Source of the DNA: Bolinopsis microptera
Taxonomy: Eukaryota > Ctenophora > Tentaculata > Lobata > Bolinopsidae
Length of the DNA stretch: 60,000 nt
Reading direction: 5' to 3'
Assembly (NCBI RefSeq): GCF_026151205.1
Contig: NC_087078.1
Span: forward strand, 13,253,118 to 13,313,117
Shown: piece by piece, positions 35,448-47,042 of the stretch
How positions within the stretch are numbered: position 1 is the stretch's first letter
How the letters are laid out: every line of letters begins with the position of its first letter
Made by a program: the position numbers and the translations under genes
The notes under the pieces: generated by a model
The model's database searches: none
What the model saw: the letters and a program-made list of their open reading frames with translations, nothing else
Told to the model about the DNA's origin: nothing

Positions 35448-37439
35448 TGGTCATGTTAGAGATTGATGGGTCCCTTTTTTACTTTTTTCTAATAAATCAT
35501 CCTGTGTTAGTGGAGCTATACTGTGACATTTGGATACATAGCTTAGGTAGCGAAAAATCACATCCTCCTCATAAAAAAGAAAAGAAATTAAAAGCTCAAC
35601 CTGGAGCGAAACTATAGCCATTCTTGTATTTAAAGAGAGTTGTGATAACTGAGCACCTGTTCTGATAATTAAAACTCTCAAATTATGATCAACGAGCAGT
35701 AAATTTATGGTTTTGATGCAGATTGAACAGTAGAAACATATCAAAAACTGAGGCTCCACCAAAGCTGATACAAACTCAAAATGGCCCTAAAACTGCATTA
35801 ACTAAACCTCCCCCCTCTTCTATGGACTGATTATTCCTAGAAAATCGATGACCCTCTACCGCAACATGTTCGAGGAGATAAACACCTGGGCTTCTTGGGC
35901 CTTGGGGCTACCAACCACAATCCATCCTCATGGACTACGAGGTCTCCATTCACAACGCAGTTTCCTCATGCCTGCCTGCCTAGTATGGGCCGAAAATAAA
36001 CTAGTAGTAAACTATGGCTCAGATCATATCTCAAATTGGCAATGTTACGTATACAAATTTGCAAGTAACAGTTCAGATCATGTCTCTAATTGGAAATGTG
36101 TCGTATTGAAATCAGATCACAATTTCGGACAGATGTCGTTTTTTTTTCTGGTACCCTTAGTCGGACAGATGTCGCTGTCGGACAGATGTCGCTGTCGGAC
36201 AGGAGTCGTGTTACCGGAGCAAATGTCAACTTAGCGTCTAAAAATGTGTTTAAAGTGCTCCACCAGGTTGATACAAACATTTTGAACTCAATCAATGATT
36301 CCATCAGAAAGATATGATAATTGTTAACTCATTTTAATGATCAAACATTCCCAATTATGATCAACTATGGTGGAGCAGTAAATAGAAAATCACTAGTTTA
36401 CGTCTCTAATTTATGGTTTTGATGAAGATTGAACAGTAGAATCTATTACGTATTACATAAGTTCTCACGCAACACTCTGTAATATAGATTTAGCTCCCAG
36501 TGCTCCACCAGGTTGATCTAATTGGTCAATATAATTATTACATACCACTGTACTAGGATTGCTAGCTGAGGGGACAAGATATCAGAGGGATATTTAAGTC
36601 CACGAATTTCTTCCTAAATACAGTAACTAAAGATCCAATTCTGCTCCACCAGGTTGATCCCAGGGGTATCACTACTTTATAAATCACTTAGGGGTGAACT
36701 ATCATACATATTAGAAAGCTATAAGTTCAATTAGTTCTAATTTTAGTACTCTTAAAAGATGGTTTTAAACGTCCAAAATTTAGGCTTTTAAATACGAGCT
36801 CCACCTTTGTTGAGCAGTTTTTGGTAGTCTTAATCACCATAGTATTATGATAATTAGCGTCTGGAATAATATTCACAGATCATTATGAGACAAGTTTAAT
36901 GGCAAAATGACTGATTTTGAACAAGTCAAGTTTTAGAATGAGTCCATCCACTTGAGTTGGGACCTTATGGGACCTCCTAACAAAGCAAATGGTATTAAAA
37001 ACTATGTGCCATTGAGTTTACAATGAAGTTTTGGTAGAAATTATAATATGACCATGTTTTCACTTGGTATAAGTTGACCTATTTTACACTGGCCGCTCCA
37101 CATAGGTTGCACACCAAAAGTGTCTCAACCGAAACAATACGTGTTCCCATTATATGCCTTCTTCACCTGTAGACATTGATAAATACAGATATGCCACATC
37201 CACCTTCCCACAAGTGGAGCACTTTAATTGTGTTTTTTAATGGTCACTGGCTCCACCAAAGTTGATATTTGGATTTTCTGATGACATGAATCTGTAGAGA
37301 AGTGTCATAGGAATACTGTGGTGAAATATTTTCTGCAAGCTAGCTATGGTTTGGATTTTATGAAGTCATAACTGATTGACAGTGAAAAGTAGGTAATTAG
37401 TAGGGAAAAAAAGGGACCCATCAATCTCTAACATGACCA
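35448..37439. mobile_element. 1,992-bp inverted-repeat element with TA duplication
   Basis: Ends TGGTCATGTTAGAGATTGAT (left) and ATCAATCTCTAACATGACCA (right) are perfect complements and continue through GGGTCCCTTTTTT. The flanks are TA at 35,446-35,447 and TA at 37,440-37,441. Removing the element and one TA restores the LINE frame as LQGICPNELDVQF. A TA duplication is typical of Tc1/mariner-like elements; no transposase is seen, so it is non-autonomous. Confidence 0.85.
35594..37266. repeat. About ten dispersed copies of GCTCCACCAGGTTGAT
   Basis: Copies or variants in direct orientation start near 35,753, 36,257, 36,502, 36,643, 36,798, 37,095 and 37,250. Reversed ones lie near 35,594-35,607, 36,360-36,376 and 37,207-37,219. 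They are irregularly spaced (about 90-400 bp) inside the TA-flanked element. A separate 17-bp direct repeat (CGGACAGATGTCGCTGT) lies at about 36,127-36,200. Confidence 0.7.
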
Positions 37440-37441
37440 TA

Positions 37442-37575
37442 TGTCCAAATGAACTAGATGTACAGTTCAGAGAGAATGTCAGACTGGGAGTTAAAGTTAT
37501 ACTCCCTTCTCTCACAAAAACTGAACTTGAAGTAATAATGAATCTCAAAGAGACGGATGGACACTGGATAGCCAG
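37442..37575 (+). pseudogene. LINE RT C-terminal fragment, part 2
   Basis: Continues part 1: PNELDVQFRENVRLGVKVIL, then PSLTKTELEVIMNLKETDG. This matches the usual LINE tail pattern APNDLNIQF-like, R-x-G-x-K, then a Leu-rich end. It stops near 37,575. Confidence 0.75.
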
Positions 37576-37709
37576 ATGATCAAGGGTCGACCGAGGGTAG
37601 GATTTGCGACCGATGCCGAAGAAATTTTGCTTTTAGTAGCAAATGCACACTCAACTCCTTCCTGCTACTGGAATACACTATACACTAGTGTACGTGTAAT
37701 AGTGTATAC

Positions 37710-37872
37710 ATAGTATATTACACACCAGACCTATCCATTCATAAGGAAACATTGTCAATTAGCGGAAACCGTGCTGATGGTCTGGTGATATCATTCATTC
37801 CCAATCAAGTTCAACTGTCACTCAGGCGTGAGGTTCTGGGGTTCATCAACTGAGCTACTAATGGATCAGAAG
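37710..37872 (-). repeat. Candidate tRNA-derived SINE
   Basis: On the minus strand an A-box-like TAGCTCAGTTGA lies at about 37,845-37,857, with a decayed B-box-like segment (GACAGTTGAACTTG) near 37,805-37,818. The body holds an inverted pair TCTGGTGATAT/ACACCAGACC. Flanking 37,676-37,700 is palindromic (TACACTAGTGTA). Confidence 0.35.
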
Positions 37873-39240
37873 TTTTACTCCCCGTTTAATAGTCCGAGTA
37901 GTTATCAAATATTCAGTCAGAACTTTCAATGAAAGGAACAAATCATGAAACTAAATAATAATACACGATTAAATCAGATTGTTATTTGCTATTGTGTATT
38001 CAATACGGTTATTATCACCTTAGTATCCTTGTTTCCTACATGTGTAATAAGTAATATCTCACCCAAGAGGGAGACAGCAAGAACTGTTGGAGTATTCCAA
38101 TACCTCCAGAATGTGTCGCCATACACTGTACTACCATTTATAACCTGAGAACCATGTAAGGAAAGGATTAAATTAAACTCATTAGATTCGAAATAATGGC
38201 GCTTAATAAAATCTAGTATCTTATTGGGTTATTAAACTAACCTGCCTTCAATCAAAGAAACAAGCTTGGGAAGAACTAGATGTAAATTAGGCGCAAGTTT
38301 AATATCGGAGCAGAGCTATTTAATAATACAATGAAACAATAAGTTTTATTTTACATTCCTTTAATCATAAATACCCTAAATAAAATGAGAGCTTAAACCA
38401 CGAATTAGTTAACTAGAGGTAAACTTGAAGAAATGTTCGTTGGTGATTGTATATAATTATTTTAAAAACTTTATTTGGTTGTTAGTATTTTTATTATGGC
38501 AAGTGGTTGAATTTAGGGAAATTCAGTGAGACAAGGTCAGTTTCTATATTGTCTTAGAAAACTAAATGAAGCTCAGATCAAGAAATTTGAGGAATACTTG
38601 GTGAAAGTTTTTCAAGCTTACAACAGAGTTTGTCACATTTGACATGTTAAGAGCCTATCAATAAAGAAATAATGATTATATATTTGACTTGCCACCAACA
38701 TCGCACTGGCTAAGGGGACACATCCCCAAAGGGCCACATCCCCAGATTACTGGTCTTTCGACTTTCGTCAAAGACCAGTCCAATATGTTGGTCACATGTT
38801 TCTGTAAGAACAAAGATATCGACAACAGATGTGGCGGGAGATATAAATTCTCAAAGAAAGGTGTGCTTAGCTATGCTTATTGTGTCTGCCAAAACTGATC
38901 TGTTGCAACACAGTCAAAGACAGATCAGGCCCACCTAACTCAACCTAAGACTCTAAGAGAAAGCAGCCATTGAAACCTTCAAGAAATACACCTAAAAAGG
39001 CTAACAAAGACTAATTTCATATATTTCCTAAGAATATTTAGGTCAATCATTGCATATGAATAATGAACTGTTACTTAACTATCCCGTAAATGGAAAATCT
39101 GACTATTTTATTTATTATCAAGGAAAAGTTTAATGCTATTCATCAAATAGATTATCATCCTATATTGAGTTGTGATCTCATGTATCTATTTTACAAATTT
39201 ATGTCAATTTACTACATAACAATAGTAGTAGAAGTAGTAT
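37873..39240. other. Mostly non-coding; small Cys-rich frame at 38,689-38,898
   Basis: A 69-codon + frame has C-x-C and paired Cys (VTCFCKNKDIDNRCGG, YCVCQN). It recalls C-terminal Cys clusters of some invertebrate TE proteins, but I cannot assign it. Otherwise nothing is recognised. Confidence 0.25.
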
Positions 39241-39244
39241 AAAG

Positions 39245-39625
39245 ATGTCATATGAATGGCTTAGAATTAACAAGCTGAGACGAAATGTTTCAAAATCCTC
39301 ATTCATGGTATTAGACAAATGTCCTAATCTTGATAGACTGTCGATCCCTCTTGATTTGGAAGATGGCAGTCTTCACATAGAAGAAACCAAATCCCAGAAA
39401 CACCTAGGTCTGGTGATAGACAACCTATTAAACTTTCAGGACCATATTGATTATGTAGGATCATGTTACTAGGAGAATAGGAGCATTATATAGGTTTTTA
39501 AAAACTACTTCCACAGAAATATAGAAAAATATTTGTAAACGCTCTTATGCTTCCTCAATTTGATTACATGGATATTATAGCTGATATTACATTTTGAATG
39601 CTTTCGACTAGTTTCTAGTACAATT
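39245..39625 (+). pseudogene. LINE RT thumb/C-terminal fragment
   Basis: WLRINKLRRNVSKSSFMVLD, then KSQKHLGLVIDNLLNFQDHI matches the region after the RT catalytic box in CR1-type LINEs (W-x-x-x-NKL-x-x-N-x-x-K-S, LG-x-x-ID-x-x-L-x-F-x-x-HI). Frameshifted continuations (TRRIGALYRFL, ALMLPQFDYMDII, LQLQK) run to the palindrome at 39,635. Confidence 0.7.
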
Positions 39626-39634
39626 GCAATTACA

Positions 39635-39930
39635 AAAAATTATTTTAATGCAGTCACTCAGATAAGTTTATAACAGGACACATCAACAAAGACACATACT
39701 CTGCCCACAATAAGGGGCCATAATTGTTTCAATTATGAAACTGTATAGAATTATTATTATAATAATAATTCTATACAGTTTCATAATTGAAACAATTATG
39801 GCCCCTTATTGTGGGCAGAGTATGTGTCTTTGTTGATGTGTCCTGTTATAAACTTATCTGAGTGACTGCATTAAAATAATTTTTGTGGGCGATTGTACTA
39901 ATAATATATTATTAGTACAATCGCCCACAA
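39635..39930. repeat. Double snap-back palindrome
   Basis: 39,635-39,884 is a near-perfect palindrome with ~125-bp arms. Its centre is TTATTATTA/TAATAATAA at 39,759/39,760. It passes directly into a second perfect 48-bp palindrome at 39,883-39,930, centred on 39,906/39,907. The start of the LINE-derived segment thus reads forward, back, then forward again. Confidence 0.85.
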
Positions 39931-41440
39931 TTTAATACTCTGTACTCAGATTAAACTAACTCACCTAGCCGGGCCAAAGGGATCGGAGAGGGCGAACAGA
40001 ACTGTTGTATTATTATCTCATGACGTCAGAATGTAGTTCATCTTGAGAAGAAAATATTTCCACTACTCTTCATCACATTCTGAAAAATATTATTCATTGA
40101 TATATAGTATAATTACACAGCAGACTTCTGTTTTGATTTGAACGGGTCATGTTTCATGAGCAAATTAGGAGCCCTTACCACTGCCGTAGATCATAAGTCC
40201 ATATTTTAGCAACCATATTTTGAGAATGCTGCATTCTGGACGGCATTCTTTTTCAGATCAATTCACCTGGACAAAAATAATTATCGAGTAGTTACCCTGT
40301 CTTCACTGCAAAAATTATTCGATGAATGAAAGATTGTTATTATCACTTATCAAACGAGATAGCTACAACAAATATCATCAAGTGTCTAGACGAAAGGTCT
40401 TACCTCTATTTTCTGGTTGCGGGTTGGTTGAACATTTTAAACTTAAAAGTTAGCGAGTGCCAGCGGTATCCATTTGCAATTGAACAATGTTAATGAAAGA
40501 TATCAGCTTAAATTACGTGCATGGCATGACTCTACAAACTGGTTACCTTAAACTCAGTTTCAATACTCAAAACGAAAATATTTACTCCGCAAACATTTAC
40601 AAAGTTTGCAATTTGGATAAAGCTTGGATGCGCGGCTTGACTACTTGACTAGAATTACATTGAAAAATAAAATTTCTAATGTTTTATTTCAATGTTAATG
40701 ACCAAAACTTTATTAAGCCTACCATATACTAGTGTAGCGTAACAATTATATTATATATTAATCATGCCAATACCATAATTATCAATACTGAACGCGTAAT
40801 ATTTGTCATTAGCAAATAGAATAAACTACCGTCCGCGTCAATCATTAATTACAAATAGTCTGCTCCATTAAATAAAACAATATAATCCTTTATGAAATGA
40901 CCACTTGTATATTTGAATAACAATTATTGCCAAAATTGCAAAACTGAAGTTTAAATTAATAATTAAATATAATTTGAAATTAGTCGTTGTAGTATTGCGC
41001 GCGGCGCGAGTGACTGTTCGTTCAACACACTCGCTGCTAATAATGTATGCGTCTAATGCATCATTAATGGAAGGCGCGCCGGTGTAATTTTTGCGCGCGA
41101 ATTTACGATTTAAACGAAAAGAAACTGCAGGGGTTTTGGTGAAATTACGCATCGGCATAGTAGGAATTTATATTAATTGACGATGTCAATTCATCGCAGC
41201 TCGGCGCGGTAAACGTTAAATACTAGTGGAGCCGCGGCAAAGTACTAAAATGCGCGGGCAATTCTAAAATTTATAATGTCGCCGCGCCTCACGTCTTGTA
41301 TTATTAGACAACAACATCAAATTCACTGTCCATATTTTGTAACAAAATCTAAAATTTCATAATACATGGTGTTGTATATGTTTTAATATCACTATAACTA
41401 AAGCGGACAAGCTTTTTATTTTACAACAATATCATTCGGT
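39931..41440. other. Non-coding, CpG-rich patches
   Basis: No supported gene. Short GCGCGCGGCGCG-type patches occur at about 40,996-41,010, 41,072-41,100 and 41,200-41,290. They are rare elsewhere in this AT-rich window and could mark a promoter, but no transcript is evident. Confidence 0.3.
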
Positions 41441-41464
41441 CTCCTTGTCACTGTAACACTTTGA

Positions 41465-42075
41465 AAGAAACACGAAGATTGAACAGCGAGACAGAGAATG
41501 GACAGTGAGACAGAAATTGAACAGTCAGACAGGGAATGAACACCGAGAAAGATTGATAGGTAAGACAGGGAATTGACTCTAAAATAGAGAATGAACACTG
41601 ATGCAGAGATTGAATAATGAGACGGAGAATTAACGTCGAGACAGGAATGAACAGTGATTTAATAGTTAAACAAAGAATGATCACTGAGAAAGAGATTGAA
41701 TAGTTAAACAAATAATGAACGTCGAGACAGATTGAATAGTGAGACGGAGAATGAACGTCGAGACAGAGAATGAACATTGAGACAGATTGAATAGTGAGAC
41801 GGAGAATGAACGTCGAGACAGAGAATGAACATTGAGACAGATTGAATAGTGAGACGGAGAATGAACGTCGAGACAGAGAATGAACATTGAGACAGATTAA
41901 ATAGTCAGACGGAGAATAAATGTCGAGACAGAGAATGAACGCTGAGACAAAGATTGAATAGTTAAACAAGAAAATGAACACTGAGACAGAGATTGAATAG
42001 TTAAACAGAGAATGAACGTTGAGACCGATTGAATAGTGAGATGGAGACAGATCGAATAGTTAGACGGAGAATATC
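41465..42075. repeat. 55-bp minisatellite
   Basis: Units like GAGACAGATTGAATAGTGAG plus GGAGAATGAACGTCGAGACA repeat at exactly 55 bp in the core (ATTGAGACAG at 41,776, 41,831, 41,886). More diverged copies flank on both sides. Long open frames on the minus strand are by-products. Confidence 0.85.
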
Positions 42076-42259
42076 ATAATATGGTTAGTTTAATATCTAA
42101 TATCTAAAATGATTGCACGGCTTTTAAAGTAATATATTATCAAACATTATCTTATCTATGTTATCTAATTTAGTTTCTTTTGTAAATATAGGATGCCACA
42201 TCATTGACGGTATCTGACAGTTTCTTATATATATATTTTATGAAGACAATAGTGAAAAA

Positions 42260-42300
42260 GAGGGAGTGTCACGCCACGCCCACTATAATTGGGCGTGGCT
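42260..42300. repeat. Perfect hairpin GCCACGCCCA...TGGGCGTGGC
   Basis: GCCACGCCCA and TGGGCGTGGC flank a short AT loop at about 42,273-42,299. It could be a transposon end, a terminator-like structure or a GC-box pair. No partner end was found. Confidence 0.55.
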
Positions 42301-42412
42301 TACGAAACTTTCAGGAAATCTAAGTTTGACCCATATCTATAATCTCTGAAATTTTGGTGCAATTTGGAGACGAATTACGTGAGTTATTAAGAGGTTGCGT
42401 GTGGGTAGTCAC

Positions 42413-42666
42413 TTATGGGCCACCCTGTAATAATGCACAGACATCATCGTCCATCACGTCAAACTCAGGATCATTAACGAAGGAAGTTATTCTGTTTGAA
42501 AGCTCCCGCCAATCTCCTTTATAGTCTATGTCCCGTTTCTTCTTTCTTTTATCCCCATTTCCTCCAACCTCATCATCTTCTACTTCTTCATCCTCGTCTT
42601 CTGATGCTGGATAATCGCAGCATTTGTTTACATCTGCATCAGCTGGCCATATCCCAATATCACTTC
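42413..42666 (-). CDS. Candidate terminal exon, acidic/NLS-bearing, unrecognised
   Basis: On the minus strand a strong acceptor (ATTATTTTTGCAG) precedes a frame reading SDIGIWPADADVNKCCDYP, then an acidic run (ASEDEDEEVEDDEVG), a basic run (DKRKKKRD), then DWRELSNRITSFVNDPEFDV and a stop at 42,413. The acidic plus basic pattern suggests a nuclear protein. No family is recognised. It needs one leftover base from the previous exon, while the exon-like block at 43,080-43,291 leaves two. An extra exon or a different donor is therefore needed if they belong together. Confidence 0.45.
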
Positions 42667-43079
42667 CTGCAAAAATAATATCGGATTTTATATTTTGACT
42701 ATTATAAGAATTGGAAGCAAAGCAATAGGGAAAACCTGGCAAACCCTGCGGAGATGTGATTTATGAGTCTGATGGCAGAGAGTGATAACCCACTTTAACA
42801 GACAAAATTATCTTTGTCTTTCCAACCCTGATAACAACCAGGGTCCACACGGATACCTCGCCTCGGAGGTCGAAGTAATGCCCTGCCTTTGATATTGATA
42901 ATAATATTTACTGTTGGAAACTTCATATTTTCTCTACTAGCAGGCTCCACACCTCCTACATCGACGCGGACGCACTGCCATAGCACATGAACGAGTTATG
43001 AACCTCAATTTTGTCTTGTCTATTCAAATTGGAATGTAAACATGCATACAGATCAATTTAACAGACCTTTATCTTTTAC

Positions 43080-43291
43080 GAAGAACAGTATGTTTCTGTA
43101 ATATTCAGGTAGGTCCTCCCATTGCATTTCATTAAACCATCATCAATAGCTTGAAAAATATGTCTGCAGGTGCAAGTTGGTCCTCTGATGTTCAGTTGGT
43201 GGGGCTCAGACCGGTGAGAGGATTTCACATGGAATACTCCATCAACGACCTTGCACACTTTGCTTGACCGTTTACCTTCTAAAATTACTGG
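43080..43291 (-). CDS. Candidate internal exon, Cys-containing, unrecognised
   Basis: Bounded on the minus strand by an acceptor (GTTGAACAACAG) and a donor (GTAAAAG). Reads PVILEGKRSSKVCKVVDGVF, RGPTCTCRHIFQAIDDGLMK, CNGRTYLNITETYCS. The spaced Cys residues could be structural. No family recognised. Upstream lies the 2.6-kb minisatellite, which would be intronic if the exon-like block at 46,175-46,266 belongs to the same gene. Confidence 0.4.
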
Positions 43292-43519
43292 CTGTTGTTC
43301 AAAAAATCAAACCAAGAGAGAACACATAATATTTTGTCGCTTTATAATTCAAATTATTACAAAAAAATACTCGATTCTCCAGAAATTTGCCTTGCACATA
43401 TTATGTAGTGATATAGCACCAAGTTAGTGTCGTCGTTTTAAGCGGGTTTGAAACTTTTAACTCACCCTTATCGTATTTCAGTCGAAGTTTTCTCTCCTTT
43501 TTCCACCAATCCCAGAGAA

Positions 43520-46130
43520 GTTTGAGTGGAAGAGTAATTAATGAGGGAAACGTTGAGTAACACTGATGAAGACAGAGAGTTACCACTAAATGGGAGAGTA
43601 ACTACTGAGCATGAGGGAAATGTAGAGTATCACTGACGAAGACAGAGAGTTAATACTGAGTGGGAGAATAACTTCTGAAGGAAATGTCTAGAGTAACACT
43701 GATGAAGATAGAGAGTTAACACTGATTGGGAGAATAACTACTGAGGGAAAGACAGAGAAGTTAACAGAGAGTTAACTCTCAGTGTGAGAGTAACTACTGA
43801 GTACTGAGGGTCTAGAGTAACACTGATGAAGATAGAGAGTTAACACTGATTGGGAGAATAACTACTGAGGGAAAGACAGAGAAGTTAACAGAGAGTTAAC
43901 TCTCAGTGTGAGAGTAACTACTGAGTACTGAGGGAAATATAGAATAACACTGACGAAGACAGAGAGTTAATACTGAGTGGGAGAATAACTACTGAGGGAA
44001 ATATATAGTAACACTGACGAAGACAGAGAGTTAATACTGAGTGGGAGAATAACTACTGAGGGAAATGTAGAGTAATACTGACGAAGACAGAGAGTTAATA
44101 CTGAGTGGGAGAATAACTACTGAGCAAAATATAGAGTAACACTGACAAAGACAGAGAGTTAACTCTCAGTGTGATAGTAACTACTGAGGGAAATATAGAG
44201 TAACACTGACGAAGACAGAGAGTTAATACTGAGTGGGAGAATAACTAAAATGAGAGAAATGTAGAGTAACACTGATGACGACAGAGAGTTAAAACTGAGT
44301 GAAAGAGTAACTACTGAGAGAAATGTAGAGTTACACTGATAGAGACAGAGAGTTAACTCTCAGTGAGAGTAACTATACTGAGGGAAATGTAGAATAACAC
44401 TGATGAAGACAGAGAGTTAATACTGAGTGGGAGAGTAGCTACTGAGGGAAATATAATAGAGTAACACTCACGAAGACAGAGAGTTAATACTGAGTCGAGT
44501 GGGAGATTAACTTCTGAAGGAAATGTCTAGAGTAACACTGATGAAGATAGAGAGTTAACACTGATTGGGAGAATAACTACTGAGGGAAATATAGAGTAAC
44601 ACTGACGAAGACAGAGAGTTAATACTGAGTGGAAGAATAACTGCTGAGAGAAATGTAGAGTAACACTGATGAAGACAGAGAGCTAGAGTTAATACTGCGT
44701 GGGAGAATAACTACTGAGAGAAATGTAGAATAACACTGATGAAGACAGAGAGTTGATACTGAGTGGGAGAATAATTACTGAGAGAAATGTAGAGTAATAC
44801 TGACGAAGACAGAGAGTTAATACTGAGTGGGAGAATAACTACTGAGCGAAATATAGAGTAACACTGACGAAGACAGAGAGTTAACTCTCAGTGTGAGAGT
44901 AACTACTGAGGGAAATGTAGAATAACACTGATGAAGACAGAGAGTTAATACTGAATGGGAGAGTAGCTACTGAGGGAAATATAGAGTAACACTGACGAAG
45001 ACAGAGAGTTAACTCTCAGTGTGATAGTAACTACTGAGGGAAATATAGAGTAACACTGACGAAGACAGAGAGTTAATACTGAGTGGGAGAATAACTAAGA
45101 TGAGAGAAATGTAGAGTAACACTGATGACGACAGAGAGTTAAAACTGAGTGAAAGAGTAACTACTGAGAGAAATGTAGAGTTACACTGATAGAGACAGAG
45201 AGTTAACTCTCAGTGTGAGAGTAACTATACTGAGGGAAATGTAGAATAACACTGATGAAGACAGAGAGTTAATACTGAGTGGGAGAGTAGCTACTGAGGG
45301 AAATATAATAGAGTAACACTCACGAAGACAGAGAGTTAATACTGAGTCGAGTGGGAGATTAACTTCTGAAGGAAATGTCTAGAGTAACACTGATGAAGAT
45401 AGAGAGTTAACACTGATTGGGAGAATAACTACTGAGGGAAATATAGAGTAACACTGACGAAGACAGAGAGTTAATACTGAGTGGAAGAATAACTGCTGAG
45501 AGAAATGTAGAGTAACACTGATGAAGACAGAGAGCTAGAGTTAATACTGAGTGGGAGAATAACTACTGAGAGAAATGTAGAGTAACACTGATGAAGACAG
45601 AGAGTTGATACTGAGTGGGAGAATAATTACTGAGAGAAATGTAGAGTAATACTGACGAAGACAGAGAGTTAATACTGAGTGGGAGAATAACTACTGAGCG
45701 AAATATAGAGTAACACTGACGAAGACAGAGAGTTAACTCTCAGTGTGAGAGTAACTACTGAGGGAAATGTAGAATAACACTGATGAAGACAGAGAGTTAA
45801 TACTGAGTGGGAGAGTAGCTACTGAGGGAAATATAGAGTAACACTGACGAAGACAGAGAGTTAATACTGAGTGGGAGAATAACTTCTGAACGAAATGTCT
45901 AGAGTAACACTGATGAAGATAGAGAGTTAACACTGATTGGGAGAATAACTACTGAGGGAAATATAGAGTAACACTGATGAAGACAGAGAGTTAATACTGA
46001 GTGGAAGAATAACTGCAGAGAGAAATGTAGAGTAACACTGATGAAGACAGAGAGTTAATACTGAGTGGAAGAGTAACTACTGAGAGAAATGTAGAGTAAC
46101 ACTGATGAAGACAGAGAGTGAACAATGAGT
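43520..46130. repeat. 64-bp minisatellite, ~41 copies, with 850-bp higher-order repeat
   Basis: Units run GGGAGAATAACTACTGAGGG, AAATATAGAGTAACACTGAC, GAAGACAGAGAGTTAATACT, GAGT. Marked variants recur at fixed distance. For example, the GATGACGACAGAGAGTTAAA variant at ~44,274 and ~45,124, and TGAGTCGAGTGGGAGATT at ~44,491 and ~45,343, show an ~850-bp block duplication. Confidence 0.9.
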
Positions 46131-46174
46131 AGGGGGACATAAAATATGAAGTGCATGATAGTTGAATTACTCAC

Positions 46175-46266
46175 ACTGTAAGTTTGATGTTATTCGATGA
46201 ACCAACAAATCTCACATAGGCACAGAATTTAGTGATCGTTACATCGTTTGCAACACCAATAAAAAC
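46175..46266 (-). CDS. Candidate internal exon, unrecognised
   Basis: Between an acceptor (TTTTTCAG) and a donor (GTGAGT) on the minus strand, the frame reads FIGVANDVTITKFCAYVRF then VGSSNNIKLTV. Bounded open frame with good splice signals, but the phase does not join simply to the block at 43,080-43,291. An alternative donor three bases upstream (ACA/GTGTGA) would fit phase 0. Confidence 0.35.
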
Positions 46267-46354
46267 CTGAAAAATGGAAGTAATGATGTACTATTATCTC
46301 TACTATAGTTCAGAGAATTGTTTCTGTCTGTACGACCGCCCACGTGCAAATTAG

Positions 46355-46573
46355 ATGAGAAATAGGAAGTTGCATAGTAACCATGGTAACGAAGATTGTT
46401 GTTCCCACGTGCACGTGCAAGGATTTGAGAGAGGCATTTTGATCGGTTTTTGTTATTACGTGGTGTTAAGTGCGAGCTATATTTTAATTGGCTGTATCTT
46501 CGGTTGTGATGAATATTTTTTTGATGCGATAGAAACTGACTACCAAAGAATAGTATTAGCTTCCTCCCTGTGA
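46355..46573 (+). other. Open frame with one hydrophobic segment, doubtful
   Basis: A 72-codon frame containing GILIGFCYYVVLSASYILIG, which would span a membrane. It lies opposite the candidate minus-strand gene. No family and no splice support. Confidence 0.2.
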
Positions 46574-46787
46574 CCACGGGTTTTCTAGTATAATTATGTA
46601 GGGGACAAGGTTACAACGAAACAGAACATCTTACAATCATCAAAAAGCGAAGATTTTATATCAAGATTAATATACAATGTAATATATTATATTTTATATA
46701 ATATATTGATATTATATAAAGGATCATAGCAAGTATGTTGAACCTGATCATAACAATTTGAGGTTTCAATACTTACGTCTCACATAC

Positions 46788-47042
46788 CTAAAGCCAGTCA
46801 ATATCTGTTTCAATGTTTCTATCATGGCAGTCCAGAGTAACTATAGCTGTATTCTCTTGCATGTTTATTATCAGTTTCGCATCAATGAGGCAGAAGGAAG
46901 TCACTGACGAAACGTATGCATTCAGCATTGCACAACTTGCAATGCACCTATTATGTTGGTAACCGTTGATGCTGTCTGCCAATTCATCACAGCAGATGAA
47001 AAAGCACTCGAAACAACGACCATGTAGCTCTTTCAAATTCAA
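46788..47042 (-). other. Open frame, possible exon of the minus-strand gene
   Basis: 84 codons, Cys-rich at the start (GRCFECFFICCDELADSING) and ending LDCHDRNIETDIDWL, with the stop directly before a GTATGTGAG donor-like site. If spliced, the frame must differ. Not recognised. Confidence 0.25.

Noticed and set aside
41448-41981. 177-codon minus-strand frame
   Set aside because: By-product of the 55-bp minisatellite.
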